DNA of 64,000 nucleotides from Salinarimonas rosea DSM 21201 (lineage in GTDB: Bacteria; Pseudomonadota; Alphaproteobacteria; Rhizobiales; Beijerinckiaceae): contig NZ_KE386842.1 in assembly GCF_000429045.1 (NCBI RefSeq), positions 1 through 64,000 of the forward strand. The letters run 5' to 3'. The translations under genes were made by a program, and so were the position numbers. Of this stretch, positions 28,283-37,905 are shown one piece after another. The notes under the pieces were generated by a model. It was not told the origin of the DNA, made no database searches, and saw only the letters and a program-made list of their open reading frames with translations. Position 1 is the first letter of the stretch. Every line of letters starts with the position of its first letter.

Positions 28283-28668
28283 GGATGTGCTTCGACCCTT
28301 GCCTGGCCTCTCGTCGTCGACGCGAGCGCAATGCGCGCGGACGAGGATCAGCCGTCGTCGGCGCGCGCCTCCGTCATCTTCCAGGTCGACCCGGCGGCGG
28401 CTGCCGCGCGTCGTCCTCGATGTCGGGTTCGGTGACCGCCGGACCGTCTGGCGCCCCGTCCTGGCGGTGATCGTGTCGCCCCTTCGCGTCCTGATCGACC
28501 TCGCCTGCTCGATGAACCGGCGAATCTGGCGCTCTGGAGTCTGCTCGATTGCGGTCGCACCCTAGACGCTTCGGTGCGCGCCGCCAAGCGTTATTTGGGC
28601 GGCCGCCGCGCGATTGCAAGCGAAAAGCGGAGGGGGACGGGGGCAGGGACGCCGGCCATGCCCCCCGC
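28283..28668. other. Intergenic region upstream of the DUF4167 gene
   Basis: 386 bases between prmC and the DUF4167 gene on the same strand. No frame here matches a known family. The region presumably holds the promoter of the DUF4167 gene; no other structure is evident. Confidence 0.4.
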
Positions 28669-29556
28669 TCACCGGCCGAAGACGACGATGCGGGGTATGC
28701 CGGCGAGATCGCGGGCGAGCCGCAGGAAGACGAGCCCGTGCGTCTCGCCGAGCCGCGACACCGGCTCCGCCTGCCCGATGCCGACCTCCACGGCGAGGAC
28801 GCCGCCCGGCGCCAGCAGGTCGCGTCCGCGCGCGAGAATCGCGCGGTAGGCGTCGAGCCCGTCCGCCCCGCCGTCGAGCGCACGCACCGGGTCGTGCGCG
28901 CGCACCTCCCGCGCGAGGCCGGGAAGATCGCCTTCGGGAATGTAGGGCGGGTTCGAGACCACGAGGTCGAAGCCCGGCGCCGGCGCGAGCGCGCCCGTCC
29001 AGTCCCCCACGACGAAGGCCGCGCGGTCCCCGACGCCGTTGGCGCGGGCGTTCTCCCGCGCCGTGCGGCAGGCTTCCTCCGAGCGGTCGAGGCCGATGCC
29101 GGAGGCGTCCCGACGCTCGGCGAGGAGCGCGACGAGGATGCATCCCGACCCCGTGCCGAGGTCGAGGATCCGCGGCGCCCGCCCGGGCGCGAGCGCGAGC
29201 GCGGTCTCGACGAGCGTTTCCGTGTCGGGCCGCGGCACCAGCGTCTGCGGCGCCAGCCGGAAGCGCAGGCCCCAGAACTCCGCCTCTCCGAGGATGCGCC
29301 AGACCGGCTCGTGCGCGAGCCGCCGCGCGGCGAAACCGGCGAGGCGGGCGGTCGCGTCCGCGCCGAGCGGGCGCTCGAGCTCGGCCAGCAGCACGCCCGG
29401 GCGCACGCCCGCGGCCTCGGCGACGAGGATGCGCGCGTCGAGGGCCGGCTCGTCGAGCCCCGCCCGCGCAAAAGCGCCCCGCACGGCCGCGAGCGCCGCA
29501 CCACGCGTCCCGCCTGGATCGAGAGCGACCGGATCGAGAGCCACGTGACCCGTCAC
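28669..29556 (-). CDS. prmC: Release factor glutamine methyltransferase PrmC
   Basis: 295 residues. N-terminal helical substrate domain, then SAM motif [16 protein letters not shown] and the catalytic NPPYIPEG motif that holds the glutamine side chain. It methylates the GGQ glutamine of RF1 and RF2. The start overlaps the prfA stop by 4 bases (ATGA), placing enzyme and substrate genes in one operon. Confidence 0.95.
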   Translation of the reverse strand: MTGHVALDPVALDPGGTRGAALAAVRGAFARAGLDEPALDARILVAEAAGVRPGVLLAELERPLGADATARLAGFAARRLAHEPVWRILGEAEFWGLRFRLAPQTLVPRPDTETLVETALALAPGRAPRILDLGTGSGCILVALLAERRDASGIGLDRSEEACRTARENARANGVGDRAAFVVGDWTGALAPAPGFDLVVSNPPYIPEGDLPGLAREVRAHDPVRALDGGADGLDAYRAILARGRDLLAPGGVLAVEVGIGQAEPVSRLGETHGLVFLRLARDLAGIPRIVVFGR

Positions 29557-30635
29557 CCCTCCTGCTCCGCGAGCAGCGCCGCCCGGTGCTCGGCGACGAG
29601 CGCGTCGACGACCTCGTCGAGCGCCTCGCCGGCGAGGACGGCATCGAGCTTGTAGAGGGTGAGGCCGATGCGGTGATCGGTGACGCGTCCCTGCGGGAAG
29701 TTGTAGGTGCGGATGCGCTCCGAGCGGTCCCCCGAGCCGACCTGCGCCTTGCGATCGGCCGCGCGGGCGGCGTCGGCGCGGGTGCGCTCGAGGTCGTAGA
29801 GCCTGGCGCGCAGGAGCTGGAGCGCGCGCGCCTTGTTCTTGTGCTGCGAGCGCTCCTCCTGGACCACGACGGCGATGCCGCTCGGCAGGTGGGTGATTCG
29901 CACCGCCGATTCGGTCTTGTTGACGTGCTGCCCGCCGGCGCCGCCCGAGCGCATCGTGTCGATGCGCAGGTCGCCCTCGTCCAGCGCGAGATCGACGTCG
30001 GCGGCTTCCGGCAGGACGGCGACCGTCGCCGCCGAGGTGTGGATGCGCCCGCTGCCCTCGGTCTCGGGCACGCGCTGGACGCGGTGGACGCCGCTCTCGA
30101 ACTTGAGCCTGGCGAACACGCCGCGCCCGACGATCTCGGCCACGATCTCCTTGAAGCCACCCATCGCGCCCTCGCTCGCCGAGATCGGCGAGACGCGCCA
30201 GCCGTGGATCTCGGCGTAGCGGGCGTACATCCGGAAGAGGTCGCCCGCGAACAGCGCCGCCTCGTCGCCGCCGGTGCCGGCGCGCACCTCGAGGATCGCG
30301 CTGCCCTCGTCGGCGGCGTCCTTGGGGAGCAGCATCAGCTGGAGCGCGCGTGCGGCCTCCTCGGCCGCGGCCTGCGCCTCCTCGCGCTCCTCCCGGGCGA
30401 GGCCGCGCATCTCGGGGTCCGTCGCGGGATCGGCGATCAGCGCCTCGATGCCGGCGAGGTTCTCCTGCGCCCCGCGCCAGGCGCGGATCGCCGCGACCAC
30501 GCCGTCGAGCTCGGCGAGCTCGCGCGAGAGCGCGACCACCGTCTCCGAATCGGGGCCGGCGGCGAGCATGTCGGTGATCACGGCGTGGCGCTGGACGATG
30601 GCGTCGAGGCGCTCGGTCGGGGGCGAGAGCGTCAT
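29553..30635 (-). CDS. prfA: Peptide chain release factor 1
   Basis: 360 residues, normal for RF1. The GGQ motif in [14 protein letters not shown] triggers peptidyl-tRNA hydrolysis. The class marker [10 protein letters not shown] and [18 protein letters not shown] are present. It reads UAA and UAG. The start lies right behind the ptsP stop (one base apart), and prmC overlaps its end. Confidence 0.96.
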   Translation of the reverse strand: MTLSPPTERLDAIVQRHAVITDMLAAGPDSETVVALSRELAELDGVVAAIRAWRGAQENLAGIEALIADPATDPEMRGLAREEREEAQAAAEEAARALQLMLLPKDAADEGSAILEVRAGTGGDEAALFAGDLFRMYARYAEIHGWRVSPISASEGAMGGFKEIVAEIVGRGVFARLKFESGVHRVQRVPETEGSGRIHTSAATVAVLPEAADVDLALDEGDLRIDTMRSGGAGGQHVNKTESAVRITHLPSGIAVVVQEERSQHKNKARALQLLRARLYDLERTRADAARAADRKAQVGSGDRSERIRTYNFPQGRVTDHRIGLTLYKLDAVLAGEALDEVVDALVAEHRAALLAEQEG

Positions 30636-30636
30636 G

Positions 30637-32946
30637 TCAGACCGGGATATGGCGCGCCTCCGCGAAGGCGGCCAGGGTCGCGCGCAGGGAGGCGTCGCCG
30701 TCCTCGCGGGCGAGCTCGCGCGCGAGGACCTCGGCGATCGCCCCGGCCTCGGCGGCGATCAGCGCCGCCTTCACCGGCCCGACGGCGGCGGGGGACATCG
30801 ACAGCGTGCGGTAGCCGAGGCCCACCAGGGCGAGCGCCTCCAGCGGGCGGCTCGCCACCTCGCCGCACACGGACACGCGGCAGGTCGTGCCCTTCGCCGC
30901 CTCGACGATGGTGCGGAAGGCGCGCAGGGCGTTGACCGAGAGCGCGTCGTAGCGGCTCGCCACCTGCCGGTTCTCCCGGTCCGCCGCGAACAGGAACTGC
31001 AGCAGGTCGTTCGAGCCCACCGAGACGAAGTCCGCCCGCTTGCAGATCTCCTCCATCTGGAAGAGCAGCGAGGGCACCTCGATCATCACGCCGACCTCGA
31101 TCCTGGTCGGCAGCGTGTGGCCGTGGCGGGTGAGGTGGGCGATCTCGCGGTCGACGATGGCGCGCCCGCGCACGAACTCGTCGACGGTGGCGACCATCGG
31201 GAACATGATCGCGCACGCCCGGCCCGCGCTCGCCTTCAGCAGCGCGCGCACCTGGCTGCGCAGCAGGCCCGGCCGGTCGAGGCCGATGCGGATCGCCCGC
31301 CAGCCGAGCGCCGGGTTCTCCTCCTCGATCTGCGACATGTAGGGCAGGATCTTGTCGCCGCCGATGTCGAGGGTGCGGAAGACGATCGGCATCGCCGGCC
31401 CGATCTGCTCCAGCACCGCCTGGTAGAGCTTCTGCTGCTCGGCCGTCGAGGGCATGCGCTCGGCGACCATGAACTGGATCTCGGTGCGGAAGAGCCCGAT
31501 GCCGGCGGCACCGGTCTCCTCGAGATGCGGCAGGTCGACGAGAAGGCCGGCATTGAGCTGCAGCTCGATCGCCGCGCCGTCCCTGGTCACGCTGGGCACG
31601 TCGCGCAGCGCCCGGTACTGCTCCTGGCGCTTGGCGCGCAGCCGCGCCTTCTCGGCGTAGGCCGCCTCGATGTCCGGGCGCGGGCGCACCTGGATCTCGC
31701 CGGCGACGCCGTCGACGATGATCGCGTCCCCCTGCTCGACGAGGGAGGTGACGTTCTCGACCTCACCCACCGCGGGGAGCCCGAGCGCGCGGGCGACGAT
31801 GGCGACGTGGCTCGTCGGCCCGCCTTCCTCCAGAACCACGCCGCGCAGGTTGGCGCGCTGGTAGTCGAGCAGCGCGGCCGGCCCCATCGAGCGCGCGACG
31901 AGAATGGCGTTGTCCGGCAGCGCCTCGGCGGCCGTGACGAAGTCGCGCCCCACGAGCTGGTGGAGCAGGCGGTTGGCGAGGTCGTCGAGGTCGTGCAGGC
32001 GCTCGCGCAGGTACGGGTCGGTCTGGCGCAGCAGGCGCGCGCGGGTATCGGACTGCACGCGCTCGACCGCCGCCTCGGCGGTGAGCCCGGTGAGCACGAC
32101 CTCGCGCATGCGCCTGAGCCAGCCCTGGTCGTGCGCGAACATGCGCACGGTCTCCAGCACCTCCCGGTGCTCGCCCCCGTCGCCGACGTCGCCGCGCTCG
32201 ATCAGCTCGTCGATCGAGGCGCGAACGGCCTTGATCGCCGTCTCGAGCCGCGAGACCTCGGCTTCCGGGTTCTCGGCGATGAGGTTCTTCACGACGACGC
32301 GCGGCTCGTGCAGCACCACGTGGCCGAGCCCGACGCCGTCGGCGAGCGAGACGCCCTGGATGTAGAGCGGCCGGCGCACGGCGATGTCCGCGCCCGGCTG
32401 GGCGAGCGCCTGGAGCTCGCCGGAGGCGACCATCTCGGCGAGCACCATCGCCGTCGTCTGGAGCGCCTCGACCTCCTCCTCGGTGTAGGTGCGCATCGTG
32501 CGGTTCTGCACGACGAGGACGCCGAGCGTGTTGCCCGCCCGCAGCACCGGCACGCCGAGGAAGCCGTGATAGATCTCCTCGCCCGTCTCCGGCTTGTAGG
32601 AGAAGGACGGGTGCGTCTGCGCGTCGGCGAGCGCGAGCGGCTGCGCCTCGCGGGCGATGAGGCCCACCAGGCCCTCGTCGGCGCGCATGGTCGTGAGATG
32701 GACGGCCTCGCGGTTGAGGCCCTCCGTCGCGTAGAGCTCGAGGGTCTGGTCGGCGCGCAGCACGTAGACCGAGCAGACCTCGGCCACCATGTTGGCCGCG
32801 ATCAGCACCACGATCCTGTCGAGCCGGTCCTGCGTCGAGATCGGCTCGGCCATGATCTCGCGGAGCCTGCGGAGCAGAACGCGCGGACCGCCGGGATGGG
32901 CTCTCGTCGGCAGGGCCGGGTCTCCTTCACGCCGGGTCTTCTTCAC
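30637..32946 (-). CDS. ptsP: PEP-protein phosphotransferase of the nitrogen PTS (EI-Ntr)
   Basis: 769 residues. The N-terminal GAF domain (about 45-180, with [18 protein letters not shown]) distinguishes EI-Ntr from sugar EI. The phosphohistidine is in [17 protein letters not shown]. The C-terminal PEP-binding barrel has [22 protein letters not shown] and [11 protein letters not shown]. It passes phosphate from PEP to NPr, reporting nitrogen state. The longer start keeps [17 protein letters not shown], which fits rhizobial relatives. lysC is upstream, prfA downstream. Confidence 0.94.
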   Translation of the reverse strand: MKKTRREGDPALPTRAHPGGPRVLLRRLREIMAEPISTQDRLDRIVVLIAANMVAEVCSVYVLRADQTLELYATEGLNREAVHLTTMRADEGLVGLIAREAQPLALADAQTHPSFSYKPETGEEIYHGFLGVPVLRAGNTLGVLVVQNRTMRTYTEEEVEALQTTAMVLAEMVASGELQALAQPGADIAVRRPLYIQGVSLADGVGLGHVVLHEPRVVVKNLIAENPEAEVSRLETAIKAVRASIDELIERGDVGDGGEHREVLETVRMFAHDQGWLRRMREVVLTGLTAEAAVERVQSDTRARLLRQTDPYLRERLHDLDDLANRLLHQLVGRDFVTAAEALPDNAILVARSMGPAALLDYQRANLRGVVLEEGGPTSHVAIVARALGLPAVGEVENVTSLVEQGDAIIVDGVAGEIQVRPRPDIEAAYAEKARLRAKRQEQYRALRDVPSVTRDGAAIELQLNAGLLVDLPHLEETGAAGIGLFRTEIQFMVAERMPSTAEQQKLYQAVLEQIGPAMPIVFRTLDIGGDKILPYMSQIEEENPALGWRAIRIGLDRPGLLRSQVRALLKASAGRACAIMFPMVATVDEFVRGRAIVDREIAHLTRHGHTLPTRIEVGVMIEVPSLLFQMEEICKRADFVSVGSNDLLQFLFAADRENRQVASRYDALSVNALRAFRTIVEAAKGTTCRVSVCGEVASRPLEALALVGLGYRTLSMSPAAVGPVKAALIAAEAGAIAEVLARELAREDGDASLRATLAAFAEARHIPV

Positions 32947-33018
32947 GCCGGGCGATCGCGCCCGGCTCCAGGGTCGGGCGCGCGGGTCGGCGCACGCCGC
33001 TCGTCTGCCGCGGCCGCC

Positions 33019-34257
33019 TCAGGCCGCGTCCAACCCGTATAGCGAGTGCAGCGTGCGCACGGCAAGCTCGGTGTAGGCCGCGTCGATCAGCATCGAGAAC
33101 TTGATCTCCGAGGTGGTGATGGCGCGGATGTTCACCCCCTTCTCCGCCAAGGCCTTGAAGGCCTTCGCGGCGACGCCGGCATGGCTGCGCATGCCCACCC
33201 CGATGGCCGAGACCTTGACCACGTCGGTGGCGCCCTCGAGCTTTTCGTAGCCGATCTTCGGTTGCAGATCCTCCAGCAACGTCCGGGCACGGGCATAGTC
33301 GCTCGCCGGCACCGTGAAGGTGATGTCCGTCGTCGCCGAATCGCGCGAGACCACCTGGATGATCATGTCGACGTTGATCGCGGCGTCGGCCAGCGGCACG
33401 AAGATCGAGGCCGCGACGCCCGGCGTGTCCGCCACCCGCCGCAGCGTGATCTGGGCCTCGTCCTTGGAATAGGCGATGCCGGTGACGGTCTGCTGTTCCA
33501 CGATGTCCTCCTCGTCACAGATCAGCGTGCCCGGCCGCGGGTCCTCGGGCGGATCGAAGCTCGAGCGCACGATCGTGCGCACGCCGTAGAGCATGGCGAG
33601 CTCGACCGAGCGCACCTGGAGCACCTTGGCCCCCAGGCTCGCCATCTCGAGCATCTCCTCGTAGGAGACCTTGTCGAGGCGCTTCGCCTTGGGCACGATG
33701 CGCGGGTCGGTCGTGTAGACGCCGTCGACGTCGGTGTAGATGTCGCAGCGCTCTGCCTCGAGCGCGGCGGCGAGCGCCACCGCGCTCGTGTCCGAGCCGC
33801 CGCGGCCGAGCGTCGCGATCCGCCCCGTCGGGGCATGCACGCCCTGGAAGCCGGCCACCACCGCGACCTCGCCGCGCTCGGCGAAATGGGAGAGGATCCT
33901 CGAGCCGTCGACCCGCGTGATGCGCGCCGAGCCGTGCGTGCCCGAGGTCTCGATGGGGATCTGCCAGCCCTGCCAGGAGCGCGCGGGGATGCCGATCGCC
34001 TGGAGCGCGATCGCCAGCAGCCCGGAGGTCACCTGCTCGCCGGAGGCGACGACGGCGTCGTACTCGCGCGCGTCGTGGATCGTCGAGGCCTCGCGGCACC
34101 AGCCGACGAGCTCGTTGGTCTTGCCCGCCATGGCGGAGACCACGACGGCGACATCGTAGCCGGCCTTCACCTCGCGCTCGACGTGCCGCGCCACGTTGCG
34201 GATGCGGTCGAGATCCGCGACGGAGGTGCCGCCGAACTTCATCACCAACCGGGGCAT
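33019..34257 (-). CDS. lysC: Aspartate kinase
   Basis: 412 residues. It starts [19 protein letters not shown], the ATP/aspartate site of the amino-acid kinase fold. [17 protein letters not shown] and [13 protein letters not shown] are family blocks. Two ACT domains follow (about 265-410), the allosteric site for lysine and threonine. It phosphorylates aspartate at the entry to lysine, threonine, methionine and diaminopimelate synthesis. The lysC-ptsP linkage is typical of Rhizobiales. Confidence 0.96.
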   Translation of the reverse strand: MPRLVMKFGGTSVADLDRIRNVARHVEREVKAGYDVAVVVSAMAGKTNELVGWCREASTIHDAREYDAVVASGEQVTSGLLAIALQAIGIPARSWQGWQIPIETSGTHGSARITRVDGSRILSHFAERGEVAVVAGFQGVHAPTGRIATLGRGGSDTSAVALAAALEAERCDIYTDVDGVYTTDPRIVPKAKRLDKVSYEEMLEMASLGAKVLQVRSVELAMLYGVRTIVRSSFDPPEDPRPGTLICDEEDIVEQQTVTGIAYSKDEAQITLRRVADTPGVAASIFVPLADAAINVDMIIQVVSRDSATTDITFTVPASDYARARTLLEDLQPKIGYEKLEGATDVVKVSAIGVGMRSHAGVAAKAFKALAEKGVNIRAITTSEIKFSMLIDAAYTELAVRTLHSLYGLDAA

Positions 34258-34359
34258 GGGGGGTCTCGCCTCGCTGTCCGTGCGCGCAGGGATGATGCCC
34301 CGCCGCCGGCGCGGAGCGCCACTCCAATGACCGCGCGCACGATGCGTGTCAACGCGCCG

Positions 34360-35271
34360 TTAGGCGAGGACCGCCGCCGCCCCTCCCGGGCAGCTCTCCC
34401 GCAGCTCCGCCGCGATCCACTCCCGGAATGCGCTCACCGCGCGCGTCGGCGCGCGGTCGCGGGCGGTGACGAACCAGTAGGAAATGCCGGTGGGGTAGCG
34501 GTCGGGGAAGGGGGCGACCAGGCGGCCCATGGCGAGCGCGTCGGCGGCGAGCGTCTCCCAGGCGAGGAACACGCCCTGCCCGGCCATCGCGGCGTCGAAG
34601 CACAGGGCCGCGTCGGAATAGACCGGGCCGTCCTGGAGGATCCGCGCGTCGAGCCCGTTGGGAGCGAGCCAGACGTCCCAGGTGAACATGGCGTTGGGCT
34701 CGGCGACGATCGGCACGCGGGCGAGATCGGCGGGCGTGCGCAGGCGCGCGGCGAGCGCGGGCGCGCAGACCGGGAAGACGAGCTGCGCGATCAGCCGCTC
34801 GGCCCGCACCCCGGGCCAGCCGCCGCGTCCGACCCGGATGCAGACATCGACGTCCGAGACGTTCGGGTCGACGAGATCGAGCGCGGCGTCGATGCGCACC
34901 CGGATGCCGGGATGGGCGCGGGTGAAGCGGTCGAGCCGCCAGACCAGCCATTTCGAGGCGAGCACCGGCGCGACCGAGACGGTGAGCACGTCCTCGCGCC
35001 GCCGATCGGCCAGCGCCACCGCCGCCGAGAGCTCGGCGAAGCCGGCGGAGAGCCGCTCCAGCACCGCCGCGCCGAGGTCGGTCGGCACCAGCCCGCGGGG
35101 GCGCCGCTCGAACAGGGTGCGGCCGAGCTCGGCCTCGCATTTGAGGATCTGCTGGCTCACCGCGCCCACCGTGACGCCGAGCTCCTCGGCGGCGGCGCGC
35201 AGCGTCCCGAGCCGGCCCGCCGCCTCGACCGCGCGCAGGGCCCCGAGATGGACCCGGGCGAGGTTACGCAT
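34360..35271 (-). CDS. LysR-family regulator, GcvA-like
   Basis: 303 residues. The HTH (about 6-62) reads HLGALRAVEAAGRLGTLRAA, EELGVTVGAVSQQI and LFERRPRGLVPTDLG, a GcvA/AmpR-type signature. The effector domain follows (VSVAPVLASKWLVWRLDRF, DVDVCIRVGRGGWPG). It is divergent from a small gene at 35342, which may be its target or may be coincidental. The effector is unknown. Confidence 0.9.
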   Translation of the reverse strand: MRNLARVHLGALRAVEAAGRLGTLRAAAEELGVTVGAVSQQILKCEAELGRTLFERRPRGLVPTDLGAAVLERLSAGFAELSAAVALADRRREDVLTVSVAPVLASKWLVWRLDRFTRAHPGIRVRIDAALDLVDPNVSDVDVCIRVGRGGWPGVRAERLIAQLVFPVCAPALAARLRTPADLARVPIVAEPNAMFTWDVWLAPNGLDARILQDGPVYSDAALCFDAAMAGQGVFLAWETLAADALAMGRLVAPFPDRYPTGISYWFVTARDRAPTRAVSAFREWIAAELRESCPGGAAAVLA

Positions 35272-35341
35272 ATAGCTCCCCTATAGGCTCGTCGAGAACA
35301 ACGGGATTTCGCCCAAGGCCCCGAGGCGCCATGGTGCAGCC

Positions 35342-35608
35342 ATGCTAAACCTCTTCCAGATCCTCCGGCAAGCGCTCGCGACCGCCGAGCCCGAGCCGGA
35401 CCCGAACGACCCCTTCTCCCACCCGGCGATCGCCGCGATGAGCCCCGCCGAGCTGGCGGACCTGCCGCTGCCGCACCCGCCGGCCCCGGCGCCGCTCCCG
35501 CGCGGGGTGCGCGCGCCGCGCCACGATCAGGGCACGAGGACGAGCTTCCCCCTGGCCTCGCGCCGGGCGATCCGCCCGATCGCCTCGGCGGCCTGCGCCA
35601 GCGCGTAG
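35342..35608 (+). CDS. Small acidic protein divergent from LysR
   Basis: 88 residues. The N-terminal half looks genuine: MLNLFQILRQALATAEPEPD, then NDPFSHPAIAAMSPAELADLPLP, an element seen in small uncharacterised alphaproteobacterial proteins. The C-terminal 27 residues overlap the end of the convergent oxidoreductase gene and look non-conserved, so a frame change or unusual end is possible. Function unknown. Confidence 0.5.
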   Translation: MLNLFQILRQALATAEPEPDPNDPFSHPAIAAMSPAELADLPLPHPPAPAPLPRGVRAPRHDQGTRTSFPLASRRAIRPIASAACASA

Positions 35609-36513
35609 GTCGCCTCGACCCGCGCGGCGAGGGTGCCGTCCGCGGCCCAGGCGAGGAGCCGCTCCATGTTCCGCGCATGCCGCGCGGGCTCGCGCTCGAG
35701 GAACGCGCCCCAATAGACCCCGCGGATGTCGCAGCCCTTGAGCAGCACGAGGTTGAGCGGGATCTTCGGGATCTCTCCCGCGGCGAAGCCGATGACGAGG
35801 TAGCGCCCCTCCCAGGCCGTGGCGCGCAGCGCCGCCTCGGCGAGATCGCCGCCCACCGGATCGTAGACGACGTCGACGCCGCGCCCGCCGGTCAGCGCCT
35901 TGAGGTGCGTCTTCAGGTCCTCGCGCGCGTAGTCCACCGTCTCGTCGGCGCCCGCCGCGCGGGCCAGCGCGAGCTTGTCCGCCGACGAGGCGCAGGCGAT
36001 CACCCGCGCCCCGAGCGCCTTGCCGACCTCCACCGCCGCGAGCCCGGTCCCGCCGGCGGCGCCGAGCACGGCGAGCGTCTCGCCGGGGCGAATCGCCGCG
36101 CGATCGGCGAGCGCGTGGAGCGTCGTGCCGTAGGTGATCGACAGGCCCGCCGCGCGCACGTCGTCGAGCCCCGCGGGAACGGGCGTCAGGCGGTCGGCCG
36201 GGGCGACGACCCACTCCCGCGCCGCACCGTGCCCGACATAGGCGACGACGCGGCGCCCGAGCTCCCAGCCCTCGACGCCCGCTCCCAGCGCGGCGACCTC
36301 GCCGCACAGCTCGCCGCCGGGCGAGAACGGCAGGTCGGGGCGGACCTGGTAGCGCCCCTGGACGATCAGCGTGTCGAAGAAGTTGAGGCCCACCGCGCGC
36401 ATCCGCAGCAGCACCTCGCCGGGGCCGGGCTCCGGTACCGGGATCTCGGCGAGCGCCAGCGTCTCGGGCGGCCCGAGCCGCTCGCACAGGATCGCCCGCA
36501 TCGTCCCCGTCAT
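35527..36513 (-). CDS. Zinc-independent quinone oxidoreductase (MDR superfamily)
   Basis: 328 residues. The GroES-like domain has FSPGGELCGEVAALG. The Rossmann motif AVLGAAGGTGLAAVEVGKAL is followed by VYDPVGGDLAEAALRA. Members reduce quinones or enones with NADPH. It has no zinc ligand cluster. It is 27 bases downstream of the sigma factor gene on the same strand, so the two may be cotranscribed, suggesting an oxidative-stress link (inference). Confidence 0.88.
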   Translation of the reverse strand: MTGTMRAILCERLGPPETLALAEIPVPEPGPGEVLLRMRAVGLNFFDTLIVQGRYQVRPDLPFSPGGELCGEVAALGAGVEGWELGRRVVAYVGHGAAREWVVAPADRLTPVPAGLDDVRAAGLSITYGTTLHALADRAAIRPGETLAVLGAAGGTGLAAVEVGKALGARVIACASSADKLALARAAGADETVDYAREDLKTHLKALTGGRGVDVVYDPVGGDLAEAALRATAWEGRYLVIGFAAGEIPKIPLNLVLLKGCDIRGVYWGAFLEREPARHARNMERLLAWAADGTLAARVEATYALAQAAEAIGRIARREARGKLVLVP

Positions 36514-36540
36514 CGCCGCGCCTTTCGTCCCGGATCGCCC

Positions 36541-37158
36541 CTACCGCGCCTCGACCACGCCGCCGCTCTCGAGCGTCCGGCGCAGCCGGGTGAAGGCGAG
36601 GCGGATGCGCGATTTCACCGTGCCGAGGGGCAGGCCGGTGCGCTCCGCGATCTCGGAATGCGAGAGCGCGTCGAAGAAGGCGAGACGCACGAGCACGAGC
36701 TGCTCCTCGGGAAGGCTGCGCATCGCCTCGCGCACGGCCGCCTCGCGCTGGCTGGCGTCGAGCTCGCCCTCGAGGTCCGTGTCGTCGACGACCTCGAAGA
36801 GCGGGCTGTCGGGCTCCACCGGCGTCGAGCGATCCCGCCGCATCAGGTCGATTCGGCGATTGCGGGCGATTCGGTAGAGCCAGGTGGTGAGGGAGGACTT
36901 CGCCGGGTCGAACATCTCGGCCTTGCGCCAGAGCGTCACCATCGCGTCCTGCACGATCTCCTCGGCGAGCGCCTGCTCGGCGCCCTGCCGCAGCAGGTAG
37001 GCGGTGAGCCGCGGGGCGTACCAGTCGAACAGGCGCGCGAAGGCGTCGCGGTCGCGATGCTGCGCCACCGCGGCGATCAGCGCCTCGTGCTCGCTGGGAG
37101 AGGGCAAGACGTCCTCGATTCTCCGCCCCGGAGCGGCGACGATCGGCGCACCGGACAC
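36541..37158 (-). CDS. ECF-type RNA polymerase sigma factor
   Basis: 205 residues. Region 2 (about 35-105) has FARLFDWYAPRLTAYLLRQG, EEIVQDAMVTLWRKAEMFDP and TWLYRIARNRRIDLMRR. Region 4 (about 140-195) has LPEEQLVLVRLAFFDALSHS and LPLGTVKSRIRLAFTRLRR. It resembles sigma factors that pair with ChrR-like cupin anti-sigmas and respond to singlet oxygen, yet no such gene is adjacent. It is divergent from the IalB-like gene. Confidence 0.9.
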   Translation of the reverse strand: MSGAPIVAAPGRRIEDVLPSPSEHEALIAAVAQHRDRDAFARLFDWYAPRLTAYLLRQGAEQALAEEIVQDAMVTLWRKAEMFDPAKSSLTTWLYRIARNRRIDLMRRDRSTPVEPDSPLFEVVDDTDLEGELDASQREAAVREAMRSLPEEQLVLVRLAFFDALSHSEIAERTGLPLGTVKSRIRLAFTRLRRTLESGGVVEAR

Positions 37159-37334
37159 CTTGCAGTGTTAAGCCTTCGGGACGGGTCCGGCAATCCGCCG
37201 CGCCCGCGATCCGTCCGTGTCGCGGGCATTCAGGCAAGGTTAACGTATTTTTGCCCATTTCAGGCCAATCTAGTGCTCAGCGAAAGCCGAGCCCGCCGGA
37301 AGGCGGTGAAACCCCGCGATCCAAGGTGAGCGTC

Positions 37335-37883
37335 ATGAGAACTTCCCGATCGATCCGCCGCTTCGCGCCCACGCTCGCGCTCGTCGGCGCCTGCGTGGCC
37401 GCCCTCGCGCTGACGACCGGTCCCGCCACGGCCCAGCAGGCGGAGGCCACGCCGCTCGGCCAGTTCAACGACTGGGCCGCCTTCGTCACCGAGGCGAGCG
37501 GCACCAAGATGTGCTACGCGTTGTCGCAGCCCAAGACCCGCCGTCCCGAGGGCCTCAGCCGCGACCCCGGATACCTCTTCGTCTCCTTCCGCCCCTCGGA
37601 GAACGTGACGAACGAGGTCGCTGCGGTGATGGGCTTCCCCACCCAGGACGGGCAGACCGCCACGGGCGTGATCGACGGCACGACCTTCAACTTCGTCACC
37701 CGCGGCGAGAACGTCTGGGTCCAGAATCCGGACCAGGAGGACGATGTCGTCCAGAGCTTCGTCCGCGGTCGCTCGTTCGAGCTCAACGTCCGCTCCGGGC
37801 GCGGCAACGACACGACGGACGTCTATTCCCTCTCCGGCTTCACCGCGGCGCTCAACCGCGCCAAGGAAGAGTGCGGCGTCTGA
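37335..37883 (+). CDS. IalB-family secreted protein
   Basis: 182 residues. The signal peptide MRTSRSIRRFAPTLALVGAC ends near ATAQQAEA. The mature part has the invasion-associated locus B pattern: FNDWAAFVTEASGTKMCYAL, YLFVSFRPSENVTNEVAAVM, NFVTRGENVWVQNPDQ. Function in non-pathogens is unclear. The ATG at 37335 has AAGGTGAG upstream; an earlier in-frame ATG adds a non-hydrophobic leader. It is divergent from the sigma factor, which may drive it. Confidence 0.85.
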   Translation: MRTSRSIRRFAPTLALVGACVAALALTTGPATAQQAEATPLGQFNDWAAFVTEASGTKMCYALSQPKTRRPEGLSRDPGYLFVSFRPSENVTNEVAAVMGFPTQDGQTATGVIDGTTFNFVTRGENVWVQNPDQEDDVVQSFVRGRSFELNVRSGRGNDTTDVYSLSGFTAALNRAKEECGV

Positions 37884-37905
37884 TCGCGACGCCGCGCGCA
37901 CCCCG

